Origin: Actinomycetes bacterium
GTDB taxonomy: Bacteria; Actinomycetota; Acidimicrobiia; Acidimicrobiales; Ilumatobacteraceae
Assembly (NCBI GenBank): GCA_029782355.1
Contig: JAKOUY010000040.1
Span: forward strand, 124,001-188,000
Reading direction: 5' to 3'
Length of the DNA: 64,000 nucleotides
A program made the translations under genes and the position numbers. Numbering within the stretch: position 1 is the stretch's first letter; every line of letters starts with the position of its first letter. A model generated the notes under the pieces. It saw nothing but the letters and a program-made list of their open reading frames with translations. It ran no database searches and had not been told where the DNA came from. Shown in pieces: positions 1 through 8,228 of the stretch.

Positions 1-1
1 C

Positions 2-1456
2 GCCTTGGACGCCGCCGGGGTCGCCAACCGCCGGGGAGAGGTGATCGCCGCCGCCAGCGCGACCGACTACGACGTGATCTGCCGGGAGGTGCGCCGGCTG
101 GGCCTGACCGTGACCATCGCTCTGAACCGGAACGAGCTGATGCTCGTGCCGGCGGGTGTCACCAAGACGACCGGTCTGCGGGTGGCGCTGTCGGCGCTCG
201 ACCTGTCGATCCACGACACCGTTGCCGTGGGGGATGCCGACAACGACGTCGACCTGCTCGAGGCGGCCGAGCTCGGTGTGGCCGTGGCGACGGCCGTCCC
301 GGCGCTACGCGAGCGGGCCGACCTGGTCCTCACCGGCGGCGCGGGTGACGGGATTGTCGAACTGTGCGCCAGCGGTCTCCTGGCGGATCGGGCTGCGCAC
401 CGGACCATGCGCCGCCGCCTGGTGCTGGGGCCCGACGCGTCCGGGGCGCCGGTCGAGCTGCCCGCAGCACCGATCGACATCATCGTCGCCGGGTCCAGCG
501 GTTCGGGGAAGTCGTACGTCGCCGGGTTGCTGGCCGAGCAACTCATCCTCCACGGCTACTCGGTGCTGGTCATCGACCCGGAGGGCGACCACGCCGGGAT
601 GGATTCGTTGCCCGGTGTCGTCGTGGTCGGTGGAGACCGCTATCTGCCGTCGGCACCATCGCTGGTGCTGCTGTTCACCGCCGGGCACGGCTCGGTGGTC
701 GTCGACCTCTCCCACCTCGACCGGGCGGACCAGGACGCCTACCTGGCGACGTTGCCGGCGGAGATCGAGACCCACCGCCGGCTGACCGGCCAGCCGCACT
801 GGCTGGTTCTCGACGAGGCGCACCGCACCGCCGGTGGGCAGGGCGTGTCGAAGAGCGAGTACGCGCCGACGCTGAAGGGCCACTGCCTGGTGACCTGGCA
901 GGTCGGGTGGCTGACCCGCCCACAGCTGATGGCCACCGACGTGATGATCGCCGCCACCAGCCCGGAGCCGCCCGAGGATCTGGCGGCGATGCTCGCCGCC
1001 GTCGGAGCCGGCCAGGTGGCGAGCGCCGCCGTGCTGCTGACCCGCCCTCTCGGTCAGGTGGTCGTGGCCCGTCGGGACCGGCCGGGCGAGTTGGTCGTCG
1101 CCACGCCCACCGAGCGGGCCACGCTGCACACCCGCCACGAGCACAAGTACGAGTTGCACGGTCTCGACGATGCCCACGCCTTCCACGTCCGCGACGGCCA
1201 GGACCGTCCGACCGGCGTCCTGGTGCGCAGCCTCGACGAACTGCGCGAGGTGATCGCCTCGTGCCCGCCGGACGTCCTGATCCACCACTGCCGGGGCGGG
1301 GACTGGTCGCGCTGGGTCGGCGGGGTGTTCCACGACCACGTCCTGGCGGCGGCACTGTCTGCCGCCGAGCGCCGCCTGGTCGAGGGCGGTCCGGTCGCCG
1401 TCGACCCGGTCCGCCAGGACGTCATCGCCGCCCTGCGGGCCCGCCGGGCGACCTGA
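2..1456 (+). CDS. HAD-type phosphatase / P-loop ATPase fusion, 5' end outside window
   Basis: The frame is open from the first base, so the true start lies upstream; 484 residues are visible. The first ~125 residues are the C-terminal half of a Cof-type HAD hydrolase: a GVTKTTGL lysine motif and the GDADNDVDLLEAAELGVAV motif IV, which bind Mg2+ and phosphate in this family. The nucleophile DxD motif must lie before the window. From about residue 155 a second domain begins with a Walker A loop (GSSGSGKS, residues ~162-170), VIDPEGDH, and a Walker B-like WLVLDEAH (~266), resembling HerA/DUF87-type ATPases. Biochemical role is unknown; a phosphatase fused to a motor-type ATPase suggests nucleotide-dependent regulation. 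It ends 9 bases before the convergent manA stop. Confidence 0.75.
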   Translation, partial: ALDAAGVANRRGEVIAAASATDYDVICREVRRLGLTVTIALNRNELMLVPAGVTKTTGLRVALSALDLSIHDTVAVGDADNDVDLLEAAELGVAVATAVPALRERADLVLTGGAGDGIVELCASGLLADRAAHRTMRRRLVLGPDASGAPVELPAAPIDIIVAGSSGSGKSYVAGLLAEQLILHGYSVLVIDPEGDHAGMDSLPGVVVVGGDRYLPSAPSLVLLFTAGHGSVVVDLSHLDRADQDAYLATLPAEIETHRRLTGQPHWLVLDEAHRTAGGQGVSKSEYAPTLKGHCLVTWQVGWLTRPQLMATDVMIAATSPEPPEDLAAMLAAVGAGQVASAAVLLTRPLGQVVVARRDRPGELVVATPTERATLHTRHEHKYELHGLDDAHAFHVRDGQDRPTGVLVRSLDELREVIASCPPDVLIHHCRGGDWSRWVGGVFHDHVLAAALSAAERRLVEGGPVAVDPVRQDVIAALRARRAT

Positions 1457-1465
1457 CTGCTGCCC

Positions 1466-2509
1466 CTACCGCGGTGCCGGGTCGGACGGGCTGATCCAGA
1501 ACCAGGTCGCGGGTGCGGCGGCGCGCAGGTGCTCGCCGTCGAGGACCACGTAGCCCTCGCCGCGGTGCGCACCGGAGGTGCACACCCAGAGTCCCTCGCC
1601 GTAGATCTCGGCGTCGGTGGTGACCTCCAGGCGATGGACGACGAACGGCGCGCCCCGGGTGGGGTAGTACCACACGCCGTCGGCGGTGCGGTGCGGATGG
1701 ACGACCGGCTCGGCCAGCGGGGTGTAGTCCAGCGTGGCCAGCAGCGCCTCGACGTCGACGTGCTTGGCGGTCAGCCCACCACGGATGACGTTGTCGCTGG
1801 GGCCCATCACCTCGACCCCGGTCCCGCCGACGTAGGCGTGGAGGTTCCCCGGGGTCAGGTAGACGGCCTCGCCGGGCTGCAGGCGGACCCGGTTGAGCAG
1901 CAGGGTCACGGCGACGCTGGGCTCGCCCGGGTACCGGCGGTGGAGCTCGGTCACCAGGACGGCCTCGTCGCCGGCGGCCGCGGTGCACGCGGCAACGATC
2001 GGCGCGCTGTCCAGCGTGGCCCGGTACAGGGCGGCGACGGTGTCGGCCAGTCCGTGGCGCGCGAGGTGCTCGGCGGCCGTGTCCGCCCCCAGCCGGCGGA
2101 GCAGGGTGACGGTCTCGGCCACCGGGCGGAACCCGCACAGGGCGTCGAACCCGGTGAGGGCGATCAGCACCTCGGGCTTGGCGTGGGGGTCGTGGTAGAG
2201 CCGCCCGGGAGCGTCGCGGGCCACGCCGGCGCGCTGCTCGGCGTCGAAGCCGGTCCGGGCCTGGGTCTCGGACGGGTGGGTCTGCAGCGACAGGGGATGG
2301 GCGGCCGAGAGCAGCTTGACCAGGAAGGGCAGCTCGTCGGTCTCCTCGTGGAGGTGCCGGCCGTCGTCGAACCGGCTCGGGCCGCGGTGGTGGGTGCCCA
2401 GCCAGTACTCGGCCCATGGCCGGCCGTCGGCCTCCCGGCCGAGCAGGGTGGGCAGCTCGCTGGTCGAGCCCCACTCGTAGTGCTGGACGACGCCGTGGAT
2501 CCGTCTCAC
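1466..2509 (-). CDS. manA: mannose-6-phosphate isomerase, class I
   Basis: Interconverts fructose-6-phosphate and mannose-6-phosphate in the cytosol, feeding GDP-mannose and mannolipid synthesis. The 347-residue cupin protein has the type I zinc ligands: Q76 and H78 in SLQTHPSE, E113 in KPEVLIAL and H224 in PGNLHAYVGG. Length is slightly shorter than the ~390-residue enterobacterial enzyme but normal for actinobacterial homologues. The GTG start at 2509 has a good GGAGG ribosome binding site 6 bases upstream, lying right at the nucS stop codon, so nucS and manA (12 bases apart) are probably one transcript. The family assignment is firm. Confidence 0.93.
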   Translation of the reverse strand: MRRIHGVVQHYEWGSTSELPTLLGREADGRPWAEYWLGTHHRGPSRFDDGRHLHEETDELPFLVKLLSAAHPLSLQTHPSETQARTGFDAEQRAGVARDAPGRLYHDPHAKPEVLIALTGFDALCGFRPVAETVTLLRRLGADTAAEHLARHGLADTVAALYRATLDSAPIVAACTAAAGDEAVLVTELHRRYPGEPSVAVTLLLNRVRLQPGEAVYLTPGNLHAYVGGTGVEVMGPSDNVIRGGLTAKHVDVEALLATLDYTPLAEPVVHPHRTADGVWYYPTRGAPFVVHRLEVTTDAEIYGEGLWVCTSGAHRGEGYVVLDGEHLRAAAPATWFWISPSDPAPR

Positions 2510-2521
2510 CTGTGCCTCCGC

Positions 2522-3181
2522 CTAGAACAGTCGTAGCTCATCGGGGCGCACGCCGCGCAATTCGTCGTAGTCCACCTGGACGACGCGAAAACCGCGTGAC
2601 TCGGCCAGCAGCTTGGCCTGCGGCTTGACCTGCTGGGCGACGAACACCCCGCGGACCTCGCCGAGCGAGCTGTCCAGGCGCAGGCGGTCGAGGTAGCGCG
2701 ACAGCTGCTCGACGCCGTCGATCTCGCCGCGCCGCTTGACCTCGACGGCCACCGCTCGTCCGTCGGCGTCACGGCACAGCAGGTCGATCGGGCCGATGGC
2801 GGTGGGGTACTCCCGGCGGACCAGCACCATGCCGTCCTCGATGGCCTGCGGGCTGGCGGCCAGCAGCTCCTGGAGGTGGGCCTCGACCCCGTCCTTGCGC
2901 AGTCCGGGATCCTCGCCGAGGTGATGGTCGGAGTCGGAGAGCACCTCGTGGAGGGTGATCGTGATCGTCTCCCCCTTCGGATTGGTCACCACCCAGGTCT
3001 GGTCGCCGTAGGTCACCGTGTTCGGTGCGTTCATCCAGTTCAGCGGTTTGTAGGCGCCGCCGTCGGCGTGCACGGCCACGCATCCGTCGGCCTTGACCAT
3101 GATCAACCGGACCGCCTCGGGCAGGTGGGCGGTGAGCCGGCCGACGTAGTCGACCGAGCAGCGGGCAATGACCAGACGCAC
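2522..3181 (-). CDS. nucS: mismatch-specific endonuclease NucS/EndoMS
   Basis: NucS cuts both strands at mismatches and replaces MutS/MutL-dependent mismatch repair in most Actinobacteria and many Archaea. The 219-residue protein has the family length, an N-terminal DNA-binding beta domain ([16 protein letters not shown]) and a RecB-like nuclease domain with the catalytic set D133 (GPIDLL), E147 and K149 (VEVKRR). The last residues, LRLF, fit the clamp-binding tail known in this family. The GTG start at 3181 lies 7 bases after a TAGGGT -10 hexamer (3189-3194, minus strand), so the message is probably leaderless. First gene of a nucS-manA operon. Confidence 0.95.
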   Translation of the reverse strand: MRLVIARCSVDYVGRLTAHLPEAVRLIMVKADGCVAVHADGGAYKPLNWMNAPNTVTYGDQTWVVTNPKGETITITLHEVLSDSDHHLGEDPGLRKDGVEAHLQELLAASPQAIEDGMVLVRREYPTAIGPIDLLCRDADGRAVAVEVKRRGEIDGVEQLSRYLDRLRLDSSLGEVRGVFVAQQVKPQAKLLAESRGFRVVQVDYDELRGVRPDELRLF

Positions 3182-3188
3182 CGGCCCG

Positions 3189-3194
3189 ACCCTA
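3189..3194 (-). promoter_or_regulatory. -10 element of leaderless nucS promoter
   Basis: On the minus strand TAGGGT lies exactly 7 bases before the nucS GTG, so transcription would start at or beside the start codon. There is no Shine-Dalgarno sequence. The same TANNNT-(6 to 9)-start arrangement recurs at many genes in this window. Confidence 0.55.
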
Positions 3195-3214
3195 CCGTTG
3201 CGTGCAGCGGCGGC

Positions 3215-4423
3215 TCAGGCGCACGCCGCCAGCGTGTCGACGATCCGGTCGAGTTGCTCGTCGGTGACCACCAGCGGCGGGCAGAAGGCCACGGAATGGT
3301 CGCCCATCGCCCGGGCGATGACCCCGCCCGCCAGCATCCGGTCGCGCACCGCCATGGCATCCTGACCGGGATGCATGGCGGCGGCCCACACCCCGCCGAC
3401 CCCGCGAGCCGCAGCGATCACCCCGTCACCGGCCAGCGCCGACAGCCCGCCGCCGAGGCGCTGGGCGATCCGCGCCGCCGACGCCAGCAAGCCCTCGCTC
3501 TCGATGATGTCCAGGTTGGTCATCGCTGCGGCGCAGCACGTGGCGTGGCCGCTGTAGGTGAACCCGGTCTTCAGCACGTAGGCCGGATCGGACTCCAGCG
3601 CCTGGCGGACCCGCCGGCCGACGATCACCCCGCCGAGCGGCTGGTACCCCGACGTGACCGCCTTGGCGAAGGTGGTCAGGTCGGGGGTGACCCCGACGTG
3701 CTCGGCACCGAACCAGCTGCCCAGCCGGCCGAACCCGGTGATCACCTCGTCGAAGATGAGCAGCGCCCCGTGCTGGTCGCACAGCCGGCGCAGCGCCTCG
3801 AGGTAGCCGGGCTCCGGCGGGAAGACGCCGCCGGCGCCCTGCACCGGCTCGGTGAGCACCGCGGCGACCCGGCCGGCGTGCTCGGCCATCAGGGCGGCGA
3901 GGGCCTCGACGTCGTCGCCGGGCGCCTGGACGACCTCGGGCAGCAGCGGCCCCCAACCCTCCTTGTTCGGCGGCAGGCCCTGCGCGGTCGTGCCACCGTA
4001 GTTGGTGCCGTGGTAGCCGCGCATCCGGCTGACGATCACGGTGCGCTGCGGCTCACCGGCCAGGACATGGGTCAGCCGGGCCAGCTTCATCGCCGTGTCG
4101 ACGGACTCCGACCCGGACTGGCAGAGGAACACGCGAGCGTCGGGCATCGGCGTCAGCGCGACCAACCGCTCGGCCAGGGCGTCGGCGGCCGGATTGGTGA
4201 ACGGCTCGAAGCACGAGTAGGCAGCCAGCTGCCCTGCCTGGGCAGCGATCGCCTCGGCGATCTCCCGTCGTCCGTGGCCCACCGCGCAGTACCACAGGCT
4301 GGCCATCGCATCGAGGTAGTCGCGGCCCTCCGCGTCGGTCACCACGGCTCCACGGCCGCGGACGATGGAGACGAACCGTTCCCGGGTCGGGCGGGCGAAG
4401 GGGTGCAGCAAGGCGGGTGTCAC
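3215..4423 (-). CDS. class III PLP-dependent aminotransferase
   Basis: A 402-residue fold-type I aminotransferase of the omega-amino-acid / BioA-like class. Visible motifs are DAMASLWYCAVGHGRREI near the N-terminus, LIFDEVITGFGRLGSWFGAE (cofactor-binding aspartate) and TFAKAVTSGYQPLGG, whose lysine should form the Schiff base with PLP. The substrate cannot be read from sequence; beta-alanine:pyruvate or diaminobutyrate-type activities are possible. The GTG start at 4423 overlaps the stop of the upstream MFS gene (GTGA), so the two are translationally coupled and the transporter may move this enzyme's substrate. A longer in-frame N-terminus is open but reads as non-coding. Confidence 0.85.
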   Translation of the reverse strand: MTPALLHPFARPTRERFVSIVRGRGAVVTDAEGRDYLDAMASLWYCAVGHGRREIAEAIAAQAGQLAAYSCFEPFTNPAADALAERLVALTPMPDARVFLCQSGSESVDTAMKLARLTHVLAGEPQRTVIVSRMRGYHGTNYGGTTAQGLPPNKEGWGPLLPEVVQAPGDDVEALAALMAEHAGRVAAVLTEPVQGAGGVFPPEPGYLEALRRLCDQHGALLIFDEVITGFGRLGSWFGAEHVGVTPDLTTFAKAVTSGYQPLGGVIVGRRVRQALESDPAYVLKTGFTYSGHATCCAAAMTNLDIIESEGLLASAARIAQRLGGGLSALAGDGVIAAARGVGGVWAAAMHPGQDAMAVRDRMLAGGVIARAMGDHSVAFCPPLVVTDEQLDRIVDTLAACA

Positions 4424-5604
4424 GCGCCGGATGGTACCGCCGTGCGGGCCTCGACGACCGGGCCGCGCAGCCGCCACACCGGCCGGGCCAGCACGGCGCC
4501 GGCGACCCACATCGCCGTCATCGCCGCCGCCCCGGCGACGTAGGCGGTGCTGCGTCCGTGATGCTGGTAGAGCCACCCCGATGCGGCGGAGACCCCACCG
4601 GCCGTCAGGGTCTGGGCGCCGCCCATCATGCCCTGGGCGCTGGCCTGGCGCTCCGCGCCGACCACCATCCCGGCTGCCACGGACGTGCTCGACACGGTGA
4701 ACGCGTCGCTGGTGCTGTGCACCATGGCCACGGTGAACATGGCCACCGCCGACCCGACCAACCCGTAGCTGGTCATGCACACCGTGGCCGCAGCGAGGCC
4801 GAGGACGGCGAGGCGGAACGGGCCGACCCGCTGCGCCAGCCGACCGCCGCGTGGCCCGAACAGCACGATCGGCAGGGCGAACAGGGTGATGCCGAGCGAG
4901 CTGAGCCAGCGCGCCGCGCCGAGGTCCTTCATCGCCACCGACCACAGGGCGTCGAACACGCCGATCATGGCGAACACCGAGCAACCGAGGGCCAGCGTGG
5001 CCAGGAAGGCTCGCTGGCCGAGGAGGTCGAACGCCAGCCGGGGCACGCGGTCGCCCCGGGCCTCGCCCAGGGGGAGGCGGGCGGCGAGGACCATCACGGC
5101 GGCGCTGGCGGTGGCGATGACCACGAACGGGGCCTTCAACCCGAACGGTCCGGCCAACCCGGCCGCCAGGGCCGGGCCGGCCGCGAACCCGCCGACGTCG
5201 AGCGCCAGGAGGACGCCGAGGCTGTGGCCGAGGTGAGCCCGGTCGGCAAGAATGACGATCCGCTTCATGGCCGGGCTGGCGGCCCCGACGCCCAGGCCCA
5301 TGACCAACCGGCCGGCGATCATCGGCCCGACGGTCGTCGAGGTGCCCATCAGCAGCGTTCCCCCGAAGTAGGCGGCGCTGCCGATCAGCACGACCCGACG
5401 GGCCGAGCCGCGGTCGGCCAGCGGGGCGACGAGCAACTGGGAGACGAAGCCCGACAGGAACCCGGTACCGATCACCAGCCCGAGCTGCGACTCCGGGATC
5501 CCGTACCGATCGCGGTAGTCACCGAGCAGGGCGAACATCGCCCCGTAGCCCGCCGACATCAGCGCCGTCAGCGCGCCGAGGACGATGAGCGGTCGGCGCA
5601 GCAC
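4420..5604 (-). CDS. MFS transporter
   Basis: A 394-residue integral membrane protein with about 12 hydrophobic segments and MFS features: a motif A-like loop (APLADRGSARRVVLIG) after the second helix and a conserved GRLVMGLGVGAASPA segment. It probably exports or imports a small solute with proton exchange. The GTG start at 5604 is 7 bases after CAGGAT on the minus strand, a possible leaderless -10. Its stop overlaps the aminotransferase start. Divergent from the glutamine amidotransferase at 5680. Substrate unknown. Confidence 0.85.
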   Translation of the reverse strand: MLRRPLIVLGALTALMSAGYGAMFALLGDYRDRYGIPESQLGLVIGTGFLSGFVSQLLVAPLADRGSARRVVLIGSAAYFGGTLLMGTSTTVGPMIAGRLVMGLGVGAASPAMKRIVILADRAHLGHSLGVLLALDVGGFAAGPALAAGLAGPFGLKAPFVVIATASAAVMVLAARLPLGEARGDRVPRLAFDLLGQRAFLATLALGCSVFAMIGVFDALWSVAMKDLGAARWLSSLGITLFALPIVLFGPRGGRLAQRVGPFRLAVLGLAAATVCMTSYGLVGSAVAMFTVAMVHSTSDAFTVSSTSVAAGMVVGAERQASAQGMMGGAQTLTAGGVSAASGWLYQHHGRSTAYVAGAAAMTAMWVAGAVLARPVWRLRGPVVEARTAVPSGA

Positions 5605-5679
5605 GGCGCCGATCCTGCCATGCCCGGGCCGCGCCGGGCGGGTGCATTGGCCCGACCCGGCCGTCTACCGTTCCCCGCC

Positions 5680-6405
5680 GTGCCGTTCCTGTTCCTCGCC
5701 ACCCGCGCCGACGACGCGGCCGCCGACGACGAGTACTCGGCGATGCTCCGCGCCTGCCGGCTGGAGGAGGGCCAGTTGCGCCGGGTGCGCCTGGAGCGTG
5801 ACCCGCTCGGTGCCGTCGACCTCGACGAGTGGGCGGGCGTGATCGTCGGCGGCAGCCCGTTCAACATCTCCGATCCGCTGGACGTCAAGTCCGCCGTGCA
5901 GCAGCGCGTCGAGTCGGAGATGGCCGACCTCCTCCACCGCGTCGTGCAGCGCGACCACCCCTTCTTCGGCGCCTGCTACGGCATCGGTGCACTGGCCGTC
6001 CACCAGGGTGGGATCGTCGATCGGACCTTCGCCGAACCGGTCGGGCCGGTGGAGGTCGAACTGACCCCGGCGGGTTGCGCCGATCCGGTCTTCGGCGGGC
6101 TGCCGCGACGGTTCACCGCGTTCGTCGGCCACAAGGAGGCCGTGGCCGGTCCGCCGCCCTCGTCCGCGGTGCTGGCCGGCTCGGTGAGCTGCCCGGTCCA
6201 GGCGATCCGGGTGGGCAGCCACGTGTACGCCACGCAGTTCCATCCGGAGCTCGACGTCGACGGGCTGTGCCTGCGCGTCGACGTGTACCGCCACGCCGGC
6301 TACTTCCCCCCCGACCAGGCCGAGGCCGTCAAAGCGGCAGCCCGCCAGGTCGCCGTGGTGGCGGCCGCCGAGCCGCTGCGCGCCTTCGCCGAGCGCTACG
6401 GCTGA
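5680..6405 (+). CDS. class I glutamine amidotransferase (GuaA-like)
   Basis: A 241-residue stand-alone class I amidotransferase. The nucleophilic cysteine is in FFGACYGIGALAVHQGG and the His/Glu pair in YATQFHPELDVDG, the triad that releases ammonia from glutamine. Stand-alone proteins of this type are often called GMP synthase-like but have varied or unknown acceptors (gamma-glutamyl compounds are one possibility). I chose the GTG at 5680 because the protein there starts with the typical PFLFLATR strand and TACCGT (5666-5671) lies 8 bases upstream, fitting a leaderless message. Upstream in-frame sequence overlaps the opposite-strand MFS gene and is discounted. Confidence 0.85.
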   Translation: MPFLFLATRADDAAADDEYSAMLRACRLEEGQLRRVRLERDPLGAVDLDEWAGVIVGGSPFNISDPLDVKSAVQQRVESEMADLLHRVVQRDHPFFGACYGIGALAVHQGGIVDRTFAEPVGPVEVELTPAGCADPVFGGLPRRFTAFVGHKEAVAGPPPSSAVLAGSVSCPVQAIRVGSHVYATQFHPELDVDGLCLRVDVYRHAGYFPPDQAEAVKAAARQVAVVAAAEPLRAFAERYG

Positions 6406-6464
6406 TCCGTCACCCGATCGGCCGATCGCCATGCCGGGCCGGCGTGCCGTGGCACCATGGGCCG

Positions 6465-7565
6465 ATGCGCTCGACGACATTCAACCGATCCGACCTGGTG
6501 ATCGTCGGTGGCAGCCTGGGGGCCACGCTGCTGGCCGGCATCGGGCACATAGCCGGGTGGACGCCGGTGCTCCGCTTCCTGCTCTCGGCCGCGGCGGTGA
6601 GCCTGCTGGCCTCGCTCGTCGGACGCAGCGTCGAGCAGCTCGGCGACCGCTTCGGCGCCGGTGCCACGGGCGTCCTGCAGTCGGCCCTGGGCAACCTGCC
6701 GGAGCTGTTCATCTCGCTGTTCGCCCTGCGCGCCGGCCTGGTGGGCGTGGTCCAGGCGGCGCTGATCGGATCGGTGCTGGCCAACCTGCTGTTCGTGCTC
6801 GGGCTGGCGTTCGTCGTCGGCGGGCTGAAGCACGGGACGCAGCGACTGGACTCCGAGCGGGCCCGCCAGACCGCCGTGCTGATGGTGCTGTCCGTGGCCG
6901 CGTTCGCCGTGCCGAGCCTGGCCCACCTCCTGCACACCCCGGCCGCCCGCCACGAGTCGGCACTGTCGGTGATCGTCTCGATCGTCCTCATCGCCCTGTT
7001 CGTGCTGATGCTCCCGGCGTCGCTGCGTCGCCAGCCGGCGACCGCGGCATCGACCGGCGAGCGCCACGTCGAGGAGCACGAGGCCCCCCGTTGGTCGGCG
7101 ACGGTGGCGGTCGGCCTGCTGGCCGTGGCGGGGGTGCTGGCCGCCTTCGTGTCCGAGTGGTTCGTGTCCGCCCTGCAGCCGGCCATGGAACGGCTGCACA
7201 TCACCCAGGCGTTCGCCGGGCTGGTCATCGTGGCCATCGCCGGCAACGCCATCGAGAACGTCGTCGGCATCCAGCTCGCCGCCCAGGGCCGGTCGGAGTA
7301 CGCCTTCTCGGTGGTGATCAACTCGCCGTTGCAGATCACCCTGGTCCTGGCGCCGTTGCTGGTGCTGCTGTCCCGGCTGTTCGGCTTCTCCCCGCTGACG
7401 CTGACCTTCTCGCCGATGCTCGTCGCCTCGCTGATCATCGCCGTCGTGCTCGCCGCGTTCATCACCTTCGACGGCGAATCCAACTGGGCCGAGGGTGCGG
7501 CGCTGATCGCCATCTACGCCATCATCGCCACGGCGTTCTGGTGGGGGGAACCCGGTCTCAGCTGA
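6465..7565 (+). CDS. Ca2+/H+ antiporter (CaCA superfamily)
   Basis: A 366-residue membrane protein with two homologous halves of about five helices each. The first half has the signature SALGNLPELFISLFALRAG and the second AIAGNAIENVVGIQLAAQGR followed by VVINSPLQITLVLAPLL; the acidic residues in these repeats bind the cation in the CAX/ChaA family. It exports Ca2+ (or Na+) in exchange for protons. A hydrophilic loop with an acidic HVEEHEAPR stretch separates the halves. Start ATG at 6465 follows CACCAT by 6 bases. The 3' end overlaps the convergent TetR gene by 8 bases. Confidence 0.9.
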   Translation: MRSTTFNRSDLVIVGGSLGATLLAGIGHIAGWTPVLRFLLSAAAVSLLASLVGRSVEQLGDRFGAGATGVLQSALGNLPELFISLFALRAGLVGVVQAALIGSVLANLLFVLGLAFVVGGLKHGTQRLDSERARQTAVLMVLSVAAFAVPSLAHLLHTPAARHESALSVIVSIVLIALFVLMLPASLRRQPATAASTGERHVEEHEAPRWSATVAVGLLAVAGVLAAFVSEWFVSALQPAMERLHITQAFAGLVIVAIAGNAIENVVGIQLAAQGRSEYAFSVVINSPLQITLVLAPLLVLLSRLFGFSPLTLTFSPMLVASLIIAVVLAAFITFDGESNWAEGAALIAIYAIIATAFWWGEPGLS

Positions 7566-8154
7566 CGGCGTCCGATCCGCCGGGGCGGTAGCGGGCGAGG
7601 GCCTGGTCGACCGCCGTATCGATCTCCCGGGCAGTGGAGGAGCGACCGAGGAACAAGGTGCGGAACACCAGCGGGCCGACGACTGCGGTGAACAACTCGA
7701 CGGCCTTGGGCGCGGTGGCCAGCTCGCCGTGCCGCACCGCCTCGGCGATCCGCCCCTGCAGGTCGGCGCAGGTCAGCTCGATCAGCGAGTCGCGCAGCGA
7801 CGCCACGTGCGGGTCGTGGGCTGCCCGGGCGATGAGCGCCGCCATCGTGGCCGCCTCCCCGGGCCGCGACATCTGTGCCGTCTTGCGCCGCAGGGCGAGC
7901 TTCAGGCCACCGGCCAGGGTCGGGCTGTCGCCGAACTCGAGGAGGGGGGTGGTGCTGGTGAAGCACTCGTAGAGGAGGTCCTCGACGTGTGGCCAGTGCC
8001 GGTAGACGGTGGCCCGCCCGATGCCGGCATGCTCGGCCACTCGTTGGTGGGTGATCGCCGCCACGCCCTCGCGCTCGACCAGCTCGCCGACTGCGGCACG
8101 GACCAGCTCGATGGTTCGCTGGACCCGCGGATCGTGCGTTGTGGCGGGAGTCAT
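7558..8154 (-). CDS. TetR-family transcriptional regulator
   Basis: A 198-residue protein with an N-terminal TetR helix-turn-helix: GVAAITHQRVAEHAGIGRA followed by TVYRHWPHVEDLL (residues ~29-60). The C-terminal ligand domain is of the common TetR_C type. It is divergent from the DHA2 transporter at 8212, and a 12-8-12 inverted repeat lies over the transporter's -10 and start codon, so it most likely represses that transporter until a ligand binds. Its ATG is 6 bases after TAAGCT on the minus strand, suggesting a leaderless message. Confidence 0.9.
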   Translation of the reverse strand: MTPATTHDPRVQRTIELVRAAVGELVEREGVAAITHQRVAEHAGIGRATVYRHWPHVEDLLYECFTSTTPLLEFGDSPTLAGGLKLALRRKTAQMSRPGEAATMAALIARAAHDPHVASLRDSLIELTCADLQGRIAEAVRHGELATAPKAVELFTAVVGPLVFRTLFLGRSSTAREIDTAVDQALARYRPGGSDAVS

Positions 8155-8175
8155 ATCGAAAGCTTACGAGACGGA

Positions 8176-8228
8176 TTGACTCACAGTGCAACATCCGATA
8201 CAACATGTCTCATGAAACAAGATGTATC
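8176..8228 (+). promoter_or_regulatory. leaderless promoter and operator for the DHA2 transporter
   Basis: TTGACT (8176-8181), a 17-base spacer and TACAAC (8199-8204) place the transcription start about 7 bases on, at the ATG at 8212. An imperfect inverted repeat covers 8197-8228: left arm GATACAACATGT and right arm ACAAGATGTATC, 10 of 12 positions paired across an 8-base centre. It overlaps both the -10 and the start codon, as expected for a TetR-type repressor site. The adjacent divergent tetR gene is the likely source of the repressor. Confidence 0.6.

Noticed and set aside
2876-4543. Long open frames opposite real genes, such as this one and those at 8227-10629, 21013-23595 and 34321-37260
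   Set aside because: Their translations are low-complexity R/P/G/D/H-rich sequences with no family motifs, and the other strand encodes clear proteins; very high GC keeps antisense frames open.
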